15,473 bases of DNA from QNZT01 sp964573205 (GTDB lineage Bacteria; Campylobacterota; Campylobacteria; Campylobacterales; QNZT01). Each line of letters starts with the position of its first letter. Within the stretch, counting starts at the first letter, position 1. The stretch spans positions 1 through 15,473 of the forward strand of contig CAZNIT010000015.1 of NCBI GenBank assembly GCA_964573205.1. Direction: 5' to 3'. The notes below the pieces were generated by a model. That model ran no database searches. It saw nothing but the letters and a program-made list of their open reading frames with translations, and was not told where the DNA came from. This document shows, one piece after another, positions 6,392 through 14,000 of the stretch. Made by a program: the position numbers and the translations under genes.

Positions 6392-7591
6392 ATGGCAAAA
6401 GAAAAGTTCGAAAGAAGTAAGCCACACGTAAATATAGGTACCATCGGTCACGTCGATCATGGTAAAACAACTCTAACTGCCGCTATTTCAGCGGTGCTAG
6501 CGACAAAAGGTCTTGCGGAGCTTAAAGATTACGACGGTATCGATAACGCTCCCGAAGAGAAAGAGAGAGGTATTACGATCGCTACTTCTCACATAGAGTA
6601 TGAAACGGAAAACAGACACTACGCTCATGTTGACTGTCCGGGACACGCCGATTATGTTAAAAACATGATTACGGGTGCGGCTCAAATGGATGGCGCGATT
6701 TTGGTTGTTTCCGCAGCTGACGGTCCAATGCCGCAAACAAGAGAGCACATTCTTCTATCTCGCCAGGTCGGTGTACCGTATATAGTCGTATTTATGAATA
6801 AACAAGATATGGTTGACGATGAAGAGCTTCTTGAGCTTGTCGAAATGGAGATCAGAGAACTTCTTGACGAGTACGAGTTCCCCGGTGACGATACACCGAT
6901 AGTAGCGGGTTCCGCTCTTAAAGCTCTTGAAGAGGCTAAAGATGGCAAAGTTGGTGAATGGGGTCAAAAGATTCTTGATCTTATGGAAGCGGTAGATACA
7001 TATATCCCTACACCTGAGAGAGAGACGGATAAAGATTTCTTGATGCCTGTTGAAGATGTTTTCTCAATTTCAGGTCGTGGTACGGTTGCAACCGGTAGAA
7101 TCGAAAGAGGAACGATAAAAGTTGGTGAAGAGATCGAAATCGTCGGAATCAAAGATACTCAAAAAACGACAGTTACAGGTGTCGAGATGTTTAGAAAAGA
7201 GATGGAGCAAGGTGAAGCGGGCGATAACTGCGGTATCCTACTTCGCGGTACTAAAAAAGAGGAGATCGAAAGAGGTATGGTACTTTGTAAACCCGGTTCA
7301 ATCACTCCTCATACGAAATTTACGGCTGAGATCTATGTACTAAGTAAAGAAGAGGGTGGTCGTCATACTCCTTTCTTTAACAATTATAGACCGCAGTTTT
7401 ACGTAAGAACGACGGATGTTACGGGTTCTATCACACTTCCGGAGGGAACTGAAATGGTTATGCCCGGTGACAATGTAAAAATCACCGTTGAGCTTATCGC
7501 TCCGATCGCTTTGGAAGAGGGTACTAGATTTGCGATCCGAGAGGGTGGTAGAACTGTTGGTGCCGGTGTTGTTTCATCAATCATCGCGTAA
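6392..7591 (+). CDS. tuf: Translation elongation factor EF-Tu
   Basis: This is a 399-residue GTPase that carries aminoacyl-tRNA to the ribosomal A site. The N-terminal G domain contains GHVDHGKT (19-26), the switch I Thr62 in RGITI, DCPGH (81-85), NKQD (136-139, where E. coli has NKCD) and the SAL motif (174-176). Two beta-barrel domains follow, including the GRGTVATGRIERG segment, and the protein ends with the conserved GVV region. GGAGG at 6382-6386 is an ideal ribosome site. It follows four tRNA genes whose products it binds, in an order shared with E. coli tufB. Cotranscription with them is likely. A weak 7-bp hairpin (7601-7620) separates it from rpmG. Confidence 0.99.
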   Translation: MAKEKFERSKPHVNIGTIGHVDHGKTTLTAAISAVLATKGLAELKDYDGIDNAPEEKERGITIATSHIEYETENRHYAHVDCPGHADYVKNMITGAAQMDGAILVVSAADGPMPQTREHILLSRQVGVPYIVVFMNKQDMVDDEELLELVEMEIRELLDEYEFPGDDTPIVAGSALKALEEAKDGKVGEWGQKILDLMEAVDTYIPTPERETDKDFLMPVEDVFSISGRGTVATGRIERGTIKVGEEIEIVGIKDTQKTTVTGVEMFRKEMEQGEAGDNCGILLRGTKKEEIERGMVLCKPGSITPHTKFTAEIYVLSKEEGGRHTPFFNNYRPQFYVRTTDVTGSITLPEGTEMVMPGDNVKITVELIAPIALEEGTRFAIREGGRTVGAGVVSSIIA

Positions 7592-7641
7592 ATTTGAGTT
7601 CTAAGTCTTTCTTGGCTTAGGCTTTCTAAAAAGGTAATAAC

Positions 7642-7800
7642 ATGACGGTAAAAGTAGGACTCAAATGTGAAGAGTGCGGGGATATTAATTACACTACTAC
7701 TAAAAACAGTAGAACCGTAACTGAAAAGCTCGCACTTAAAAAGCATTGCAGAAGAGATAAAAAACATACGATTCATAAAGAGACGAAACTAAAAAGCTAG
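7642..7800 (+). CDS. rpmG: 50S ribosomal protein L33
   Basis: This 52-residue basic protein of the large ribosomal subunit begins MTVKVGLKCEECG and ends in HKETKLKS, typical of L33. The N-terminal zinc knuckle CEEC (Cys9, Cys12) is present. In the second pair only Cys36 remains, and the fourth position is Asp39 (CRRD where C+ forms have CxxC). The protein is therefore intermediate between C+ and C- forms and zinc binding may be altered. AAGG at 7631-7634 precedes the ATG. It sits 50 nt after tuf, and a strong hairpin follows it. Confidence 0.96.
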   Translation: MTVKVGLKCEECGDINYTTTKNSRTVTEKLALKKHCRRDKKHTIHKETKLKS

Positions 7801-7830
7801 TCTCTTTTGAAGTCGGCTTGATTTTAAAGT

Positions 7831-7865
7831 ATGAGCAAGTGCCGCTGTGCACTTGCTTATGTTTT
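7831..7865 (+). terminator. Rho-independent terminator or attenuator after rpmG
   Basis: ATGAGCAAGTGC (7831-7842) pairs with GCACTTGCTTAT (7849-7860) over 12 bp with one G-T wobble and a 6-nt loop, followed by GTTTT. The T-run is short, so partial termination is plausible. tRNA-Trp starts 6 nt downstream of the T-run, leaving no room for a new promoter between them. Some read-through or a promoter upstream is therefore required. Confidence 0.7.
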
Positions 7866-7871
7866 ACAACT

Positions 7872-7948
7872 AGGGCAATAGCTCCAATTGGTAGAGCGCC
7901 GGATTCCAAATCCGATGGTTGGGGGTTCGAGTCCCTCTTGCCCTGCCA
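7872..7948 (+). tRNA. trnW: tRNA-Trp (CCA anticodon)
   Basis: This is a 77-nt cloverleaf. Acceptor AGGGCAA pairs with TTGCCCT, with discriminator G and encoded CCA at 7946-7948. The loop TTCCAAA carries anticodon CCA at 7906-7908; the outermost anticodon-stem pair is a C-A mismatch. It lies between rpmG and secE, 30 nt before secE, a common arrangement in bacteria. Confidence 0.97.
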
Positions 7949-7978
7949 TAAACAGATAAGTTTATATAGAGGTAACAG

Positions 7979-8158
7979 ATGCAAAAGATTTTACAATATG
8001 TGAGAGATTCACGTGCAGAGTTGACGAAGGTTATATTCCCAACAAAAGAGCAGATTAGAAATGCATTTGTATCTGTTTTTATCGTGGTGACAGTTATATC
8101 TTTATTTTTAGCATTGATCGATGCGATCATGTCTCTTTCGTTGTCTAGTATATTATAG
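7979..8158 (+). CDS. secE: Preprotein translocase subunit SecE
   Basis: This 59-residue inner-membrane protein is the SecE part of the SecYEG channel. A short amphipathic N-terminal region (about 1-27: YVRDSRAELTKVIFPTKEQ, including the conserved ELxKVxxP motif) leads into a single membrane helix at about 30-50. The one-helix form is usual outside the enterobacteria, whose SecE has three. AGAGG at 7968-7972 lies 6 nt before the ATG. The last codons contain the ribosome site of nusG (8157-8161), so the two genes are tightly linked. Confidence 0.95.
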   Translation: MQKILQYVRDSRAELTKVIFPTKEQIRNAFVSVFIVVTVISLFLALIDAIMSLSLSSIL

Positions 8159-8167
8159 GAGTTTTGA

Positions 8168-8698
8168 ATGTCACATAAATGGTATGCTATTCAAACTTAC
8201 GCCGGTAGTGAGATGAGTGTAAAGAAGGCTATACACACGATCTTTTCACAGCTTGGTATTGAAGAGAAACTAAAAGATATACTTGTTCCTACAGAAGATG
8301 TAATAGAAGTTAAAAACGGTGAAAAAAAGATTACCGAGAGAAGTCTTTATCCCGGATATGTATTTGCTCATGTGGATCTTGATATGGACACATGGCATAA
8401 GATACAGTCACTTCCGAAGGTAAGTAGATTTATCGGCGAGTCAAAAAAACCCACGCCTTTGAGTGAAAAAGATATCAATCTTATCATCCAAAAGAGTGAA
8501 CAAAAATCCGCACCGAAACCGAAGATCTCTTTTGATGTCGGAGAGAGTGTTAGAATCACTGAAGGTCCATTTTCCAACTTTACCGGTGTGGTGGAAGAGT
8601 ATGATATGGTTGGCGGAACTTTGAAGTTGAACGTTTCGATTTTCGGCAGGAGTACACCTGTTGAAATTTTGTACTCTCAAGTGGAAAAAATAATATAA
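8168..8698 (+). CDS. nusG: Transcription termination/antitermination factor NusG
   Basis: This 176-residue factor binds RNA polymerase, affects pausing and links transcription to Rho or the ribosome. The NGN domain covers about residues 1-110 (MSHKWYAIQTYAGSE opening and the conserved YPGYVFAHVD). A KOW domain follows at about 122-150 (VGESVRITEGPFSNFTG). The length is typical. The start is set by AGGAG overlapping the secE stop codon. It lies between secE and rplK, as in most bacteria. Confidence 0.98.
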   Translation: MSHKWYAIQTYAGSEMSVKKAIHTIFSQLGIEEKLKDILVPTEDVIEVKNGEKKITERSLYPGYVFAHVDLDMDTWHKIQSLPKVSRFIGESKKPTPLSEKDINLIIQKSEQKSAPKPKISFDVGESVRITEGPFSNFTGVVEEYDMVGGTLKLNVSIFGRSTPVEILYSQVEKII

Positions 8699-8720
8699 GT
8701 TTGTAATAAAGGAAAAAATA

Positions 8721-9146
8721 ATGGCAAAAAAAGTTACTGGTCAGATCAAATTACAGATCCCCGCCGGTCAGGCGAATCCCTCTCCTCCGGTTGGTCCGGC
8801 TCTAGGACAGCAGGGTGTAAATATCATGGAGTTTTGTAAAGCTTTCAACGAAAAAACAAAACAGATGATGGGCTTTAACATACCTGTAGTTATAACCGTG
8901 TATGCGGATAGAAGTTTCACGTTTATCACAAAACAGCCGCCGGCTTCGGATTTGATTAAAAAAGCGGCCGGTATAAAAAAAGGCAGCGATAATCCTCTAA
9001 AGAATAAAGTCGCTAAACTTACCAGAGATCAAATCATGGAAATCGTCGATAAAAAAATCGAGGATTTGAATACCAAAGATAAAGATCAGGCGGCAAAGAT
9101 TATTGCCGGTTCTGCCAGAAGTATGGGTGTTGAAGTAGAGGATTAA
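8721..9146 (+). CDS. rplK: 50S ribosomal protein L11
   Basis: This 141-residue protein of the GTPase-associated centre binds 23S rRNA with its C-terminal domain, and its N-terminal domain contacts elongation factors. The proline-rich N-terminus (IPAGQANPSPPVGPALGQQG), the FITKQPPAS segment and the C-terminal AGSARSMGVEV signature are typical. AAAGGA at 8708-8713 precedes the ATG. The upstream gap to nusG is only 22 nt, too short to hold the L1-binding leader that precedes rplK in E. coli. Confidence 0.99.
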   Translation: MAKKVTGQIKLQIPAGQANPSPPVGPALGQQGVNIMEFCKAFNEKTKQMMGFNIPVVITVYADRSFTFITKQPPASDLIKKAAGIKKGSDNPLKNKVAKLTRDQIMEIVDKKIEDLNTKDKDQAAKIIAGSARSMGVEVED

Positions 9147-9195
9147 TAAAAACCTAACCACAAGGTCAATGTGGAAGCAAAATGCGGAGAGTTAT
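9147..9195 (+). promoter_or_regulatory. rplK-rplA spacer, weak candidate L1 autoregulatory site
   Basis: CCAC (9158-9161) can pair with GTGG (9171-9174), followed by AAGC and then the rplA ribosome site GGAGAG (9186-9190). L1 represses its own operon in other bacteria by binding an rRNA-like mRNA structure, and this spacer is the only gap nearby that could hold one. The pairing is short and the call is tentative. Confidence 0.25.
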
Positions 9196-9900
9196 ATGTC
9201 AAAAAAAGTATCAAAAAGATTTCAAGAATTAGTAAAAAAAATAGATAAAGAGAAAAATTATAGCGTTGATGAAGCGCTAAATACGATTAAAGATTTAAAA
9301 TCGGCCAAATTTGACGAGACGGTCGAGGTGGCACTGAAACTGAATGTTGATCCAAGACATGCGGATCAAATGATAAGAGGTTCGGTCGTATTACCCGCCG
9401 GTACGGGTAAAAATGTAAGAGTGGCCGTTATTGCAAAAGATGCGAAGGCGGACGAAGCGAAAGCCGCAGGAGCCGACATTGCGGGCGGAGCCGATATTAT
9501 CGAGGATATTCAAGCGGGTAAAATGGACTTCGACGTACTTATCGCCACGCCTGATATGATGGGAATGGTCGGTAAAGTCGGTCGAGTGCTGGGGCCAAAA
9601 GGTCTTATGCCTAATCCTAAGACGGGAACCGTTACGATGGATGTGGCGCAAGCGGTTAAAAATGCTAAAGGCGGTCAGGTAAATTTTAGAGTTGACAAAC
9701 ACGGAAACATTCATGCCGGGATCGGAAAAATCAGTTTTTCGCAAGATCAGTTAAAAGAGAATTTTACGGCGTTTGTTCAAGCTATCAATAAACAAAAACC
9801 CGCTTCTGCAAAAGGTAGATATATATTAAACGGTGCTCTGTCGTTGACGATGAGTCCATCGATAAACTTGGATACGCAAGAGTTACTGGAAATAAAATAG
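9196..9900 (+). CDS. rplA: 50S ribosomal protein L1
   Basis: This 234-residue protein forms the mobile L1 stalk beside the E site. The start is taken at ATG 9196 (MSKKVSKRF), which has GGAG 6-10 nt upstream and gives the usual family length. An in-frame ATG at 9169 would add nine residues without a good ribosome site. Visible features are the VDPRHADQ segment, the signature GKVGRVLGPKGLMPNPKTG (about 128-146), and the FRVDKHGNIHAGIGK stretch that closes domain I. It follows rplK by 49 nt and precedes an L10-type leader. Confidence 0.97.
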   Translation: MSKKVSKRFQELVKKIDKEKNYSVDEALNTIKDLKSAKFDETVEVALKLNVDPRHADQMIRGSVVLPAGTGKNVRVAVIAKDAKADEAKAAGADIAGGADIIEDIQAGKMDFDVLIATPDMMGMVGKVGRVLGPKGLMPNPKTGTVTMDVAQAVKNAKGGQVNFRVDKHGNIHAGIGKISFSQDQLKENFTAFVQAINKQKPASAKGRYILNGALSLTMSPSINLDTQELLEIK

Positions 9901-9920
9901 AAATTTTCGTTTATCTTTGA

Positions 9921-10010
9921 TCTAAGACAGCAGGGGCGAATGCTTAAACAGTAGATTTCCTCCGAAATCTATTTTCCGTTTGGATGCCCTGCCGAGTGAT
10001 CAGAAAGGAG
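9921..10010 (+). promoter_or_regulatory. L10-leader-like mRNA element before rplJ
   Basis: The rplA-rplJ gap holds GCAGGG (9930-9935) pairing with CCCTGC (9987-9992), with purine-rich internal loops. Inside it is a perfect 8-bp hairpin (9952-9959 with 9964-9971) closed by CTCC. A terminal GCAGGGG...CCCTGC stem with a distal hairpin is the layout of the known L10 leader, which binds the L10-(L7/L12) complex and represses rplJL translation. The ribosome site AAAGGAGG (10004-10011) lies just beyond it. Function is inferred from position and fold. Confidence 0.78.
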
Positions 10011-10017
10011 GAAAAAC

Positions 10018-10506
10018 ATGACAAGACAACATAAAGAAGAAGTCGTTGGCTACTTAACCGATGAGTTCAAAAACGCGAACGCGATTCTCGTATGCGGTTT
10101 TTCGGCTCTAAGCGTTTCGGATATAGAAACGGCTAGAGCTCTTGCGAACGAAGCCGGTACGAAAGTACAGGTTGTGAAGAACACATTGGCGTCTATCGCG
10201 CTCAAAGATGCGGGACTTGAACAGTTGGAGTTAAAGGAAGCGAATATTCTTGTATGGGGAGACGATCAAGTCTCGGTCTGTAAAGTAGCGGATAAAGCGG
10301 CAACTGATTTTAAAGATAAATTCGTTATAAAATCAGGACTTTTTGAAGGTAAAATCGCTGATCTTAATACGATATCGTCGATTGCTAAATTACCGTCTAA
10401 AGACGAGCTTATCGGTATGCTGCTTTCGGTATGGACCGCTCCGGCGAGAAATTTTGTTACGGGTCTTGACAATCTTCGTGCTAAAAAAGAAGAAGAGTCG
10501 GCATAA
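10018..10506 (+). CDS. rplJ: 50S ribosomal protein L10
   Basis: This 162-residue protein is the base of the ribosomal stalk. The N-terminal domain (MTRQHKEEVVGYL... to about 130, with KVQVVKNTLASIAL) binds 23S rRNA beside L11. The C-terminal helix (about 140-162, ending KKEEESA) carries L7/L12 dimers. Length is near normal. A very strong ribosome site, AAAGGAGG, stands 6 nt before the ATG and is probably masked when the upstream leader is bound by excess L10. It lies 39 nt before rplL. Confidence 0.98.
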   Translation: MTRQHKEEVVGYLTDEFKNANAILVCGFSALSVSDIETARALANEAGTKVQVVKNTLASIALKDAGLEQLELKEANILVWGDDQVSVCKVADKAATDFKDKFVIKSGLFEGKIADLNTISSIAKLPSKDELIGMLLSVWTAPARNFVTGLDNLRAKKEEESA

Positions 10507-10545
10507 TCATAAATTAATATAAAAAAATATAAATAAGGAAGAAAA

Positions 10546-10920
10546 ATGGCAACTACTAAAGAAGATGTTTTAGAGTTTATCTCTAACCTTTCGGTACTTG
10601 AGCTTTCGGAACTCGTAAAAGAGTTTGAAGAAAAATTCGGTGTATCTGCACAGCCAACGGTTGTAGCGGGTGCCGGTGGAGCGGCCGGTGGAGCTGCAGA
10701 AGAGGAGAAGACGGAGTTTGACGTCGTTCTTAAAGATGCGGGAGCTAAAAAAATCAATGTTATCAAAGCCGTTCGTGCAATTACGGGACTTGGTCTTAAA
10801 GAGGCGAAAGAAGCAGTTGAAAGTGCTCCTACGACAATCAAAGAAGGAATCTCCAAAGAAGATGCTGAAGAAGCGAAAAAACAACTCGAAGAAGCGGGCG
10901 CCGCTGTCGAGCTTAAATAG
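10546..10920 (+). CDS. rplL: 50S ribosomal protein L7/L12
   Basis: This 124-residue acidic stalk protein is present in several copies per ribosome and recruits translational GTPases. The N-terminal dimerisation domain (1-33, LELSELVKEFEEKFGV) is joined by an Ala/Gly-rich hinge (about 40-51) to the C-terminal factor-binding domain, with KTEFDVVLKDAGAKKINVIK and GLGLKEAKEAVE. AAGGAAG at 10535-10541 precedes the ATG. The hairpin after the gene would allow more rplJL than rpoBC transcript, which matches the multi-copy need. Confidence 0.99.
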   Translation: MATTKEDVLEFISNLSVLELSELVKEFEEKFGVSAQPTVVAGAGGAAGGAAEEEKTEFDVVLKDAGAKKINVIKAVRAITGLGLKEAKEAVESAPTTIKEGISKEDAEEAKKQLEEAGAAVELK

Positions 10921-10924
10921 TTAT

Positions 10925-10963
10925 CATACGATAGAAGCCCCAAGCTTCTATCTATGGTTTTAT
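10925..10963 (+). terminator. Hairpin after rplL, partial terminator
   Basis: GATAGAAGC (10930-10938) pairs perfectly with 10944-10952 around a CCCAA loop. The stem extends by 4 bp (10925-10928 with 10953-10956) past one bulged C. TTTT follows at 10958-10961 but is short and interrupted, so this is likely an attenuator with read-through into rpoBC. E. coli has an attenuator at the same place. Confidence 0.7.
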
Positions 10964-11011
10964 CCAATATGTTTTATTAATACATGATATAATATAGTAT
11001 ATTGGATAAAA
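10958..11011. repeat. 13-bp perfect inverted repeat flanking the rpoB promoter
   Basis: The arm at 10958-10970 is the exact reverse complement of 10999-11011. The 28-nt centre contains the extended -10. The left arm sits at the -35 region and the right arm at the expected transcription start. It may be an operator, an RNA hairpin in read-through transcripts, or both. Confidence 0.65.
10985..10993 (+). promoter_or_regulatory. Extended -10 promoter for rpoBC
   Basis: TG at 10985-10986 and TATAAT at 10988-10993 form TGATATAATA, the same ten bases as the promoter at the window start. No -35 hexamer is seen. Transcription should begin near 11000, giving a leader of about 70 nt before rpoB. Confidence 0.6.
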
Positions 11012-11069
11012 TTATATATCTCCCAAAGTCTGGAATTGCAAAAATTAATATCTTCTATAAGGTGGACCC

Positions 11070-14000
11070 ATGTTAAATAGTTTACGGTCAGGAAACCGAT
11101 TACGCGTAGATTTTTCAAAAAATCCAAAACACATAAAAGTACCAAATCTTCTACAACTTCAACAAAAAAGCTATGAACAGTTTCTTAGTGTAGGAAATAA
11201 AGCCAAGGATAGCGGAATCGAAAAAGTTTTTACCTCCATTTTCCCGATTCATGATCCTCAAAATCGTTTGACGCTCGAGTATGTCGAAAGCGAGATAGGT
11301 AAACCCAAATATACGATTCGCGAGTGTATGGAGAGGGGACTGACCTATTCGGTTTATCTCAAGATGAAAATTAGATTGATATTGTGGGATAAAAATGAAA
11401 AAACCGGTGAAAAAACAGGTGTAAAAGATATAAAAGAGCAAATTCTTTATATTAGGGATATTCCTCTGATGACCGGTCGTACCTCTTTTATCATTAACGG
11501 TGTTGAGAGAGTTGTGGTTAATCAGCTTCACAGAAGCCCCGGTGTCATTTTCAAAGAAGAAGAGAGTTCGACACTTGCGAACAAACTCTTATATACGGCA
11601 CAAATCATACCTGATCGCGGCTCATGGCTCTATTTCGAATATGACGCAAAAGATACACTCTATGTCAGAATCAACAAAAGAAGAAAAGTTCCGGTTACGA
11701 TTCTTTTTAGAGCGTTAGGTTATAGTAAACAAGATATTTTAAAACTGTTTTATCCTATTCAGACTATAAAAATAATCGACGGTAAATTTCTAATAAAATT
11801 CAATGAAAAAGATTTCCTCGGAAAAGTGGAATTCGATCTTCGTGACCAAGACGGAAATCTTCTAGTCTCGGCAGGGAAAAGATTGACGGCTAAAAAAGCG
11901 GCGAAAATCAAAGAGAGTGGAATAGAGTGGATGGAGTATCCTTTAGAGATACTTATGAACAGATTTTTAGCTTCTCCGATTATCGATAACGAGAGCGGTG
12001 AAGTTATTTTCGAGACTCTTACTCAACTAGACGATGCGAAACTGGCACAGTTAATCGAGATGAAACTTGATGAGATCGAAATCGCCAACGATCTTGCACC
12101 GGGTGTGGATGATGCGGTTATAAATTCGTTTATCGCAGATACTGAAATGATGAAACTTTTAAAACAAACCGAAGAGATAGAAGATGAAAATGATTTAGCC
12201 GCTATTAGAATCTACAAAGTCATGAGACCGGGTGAACCGGTAACAAAAGAGGCTGCAAAAGAGTTCATAAAAGATCTCTTCTTTAATCCCGAAAGATATG
12301 ATCTTACTAAAGTTGGCCGTATGAAAATGAACCATAAACTTATTATCGATGTGCCTTCTTACGTAACCGTTTTGACGACCGAAGATATTATAAATACCGT
12401 TCAATATCTCATAAGGGTTAAAAACGGTATCGGTCATATTGACGATAGAGACCATCTTGGAAACAGAAGAATCAGAGCTATCGGCGAACTGCTATCGGGC
12501 GAGCTTCATAGCGGTCTTGTAAAGATGCAAAAATCTATTCGCGATAAGTTCACGACACTAAGCGGCACGATAGATGAATTAATGCCTCATGATCTTGTGA
12601 ATTCGAAAATGATTACAAATACCATTTTGGAATTTTTTACCAGCGGACAACTCTCGCAATTTATGGATCAGACGAATCCTCTTAGTGAACTTACGCACAA
12701 AAGAAGATTATCGGCACTTGGCGAGGGCGGACTTGTAAAAGAGAGAGCGGGATTTGAAGTAAGGGACGTTCATCCTACACACTACGGAAGAATCTGTCCG
12801 GTTGAGACTCCGGAGGGGCAAAACATCGGTCTTATCAATACTTTGTCAAGTTATGCAAAAGTAAATGATCTCGGCTTTGTTGAAGCACCGTATAGAGTTG
12901 TAAAAAATGGTAAAGTAACTGATGAAGTAGTTTACTATACAGCAACACAGGAAGAAGATCTTGTATTAGCTCCTGCTTCAACAGAAGTTGATGAAGAGGG
13001 AAATATCGTCGAGCCGATCGTGGAAGCTAGAATCAACGGTGAAATCAAACTGATTGAGAGAGAAAAAGTAAATCTCATCGATCTCTCTTCGGCGATGGTT
13101 ATGGGTGTTGCGGCATCGTTGATACCGTTTTTAGAGCATGATGATGCCAACCGTGCACTTATGGGTTCAAATATGCAACGCCAGGCTGTACCTCTTATTT
13201 GGTCGGAAGCTCCGTTTGTCGGTACTGGTATAGAAAGTATAGTAGCTAGAGACGCCTGGGAAGCGATCAAAGCTAAAAGAGGCGGTGTTATCGAGAAGGT
13301 GGATTCAAAAAATATCTATATTTTAGGCGAAGATGAAAACGGTGCCTTTATCGATCACTACTGGCTTCATAAAAATATGCGTACGAATCAAAATACCTCC
13401 TTTTCTCAAACGCCGATCGCAAAAAAAGGTCAAAGAGTGGAAAAAGGTCAAGTTATCGCCGACGGTCCTAGTATGGATATGGGTGAGATAGCGATCGGAA
13501 AGAATATATTTGTCGCCTTTATGCCTTGGAACGGTTACAACTATGAGGATGCGATCGTCGTAAACGAGAGACTTATTCGAGACGATACTTTTACATCTTT
13601 ACATATTTATGAAAAAGAGATAGAAGCAAGAGAACTTAAAGACGGTTCCGAAGAGATTACGAAAGATATTCCGAATGTAAAAGAGGAGAATCTATTTCAT
13701 TTGGATGAGAGCGGCATCGTAAAAGTCGGTACTTATGTTAAGCCGGGAATGATTCTTGTGGGTAAAGTCTCTCCAAAAGGTGAAGTGAAGCCTACTCCCG
13801 AAGAGAGGCTTCTTCGTGCGATTTTCGGTGAAAAAGCGGGGCACGTCGTAAATAAATCGCTTTATTGTCCTCAGTCTACCGAAGGTGTCGTAGTCGATGT
13901 GAAAATCTTTACGAAAAAAGGTTACGACAAAGATCCGAGATCGATAGAAGCGTTTGAAGCCGAGAAAGAGAACCTTGATAGAAATCATCATGATAGGCTT

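Noticed and set aside
7736..8130. Minus-strand open frames across tRNA-Trp and secE
   Set aside because: They are reverse-strand readings of a tRNA and of secE. Similar tRNA-antisense peptides are common false calls.
9169..9195. Upstream ATG start for rplA
   Set aside because: It lacks a good ribosome site and adds nine residues not seen in L1. The ATG at 9196 has GGAG upstream and fits the family.
10266..10967. Long open frame of 233 codons on the minus strand over rplJ and rplL
   Set aside because: It is antisense to two certain ribosomal protein genes, is Ser/Ala-rich as expected from their reverse strand, and has no recognisable domain.
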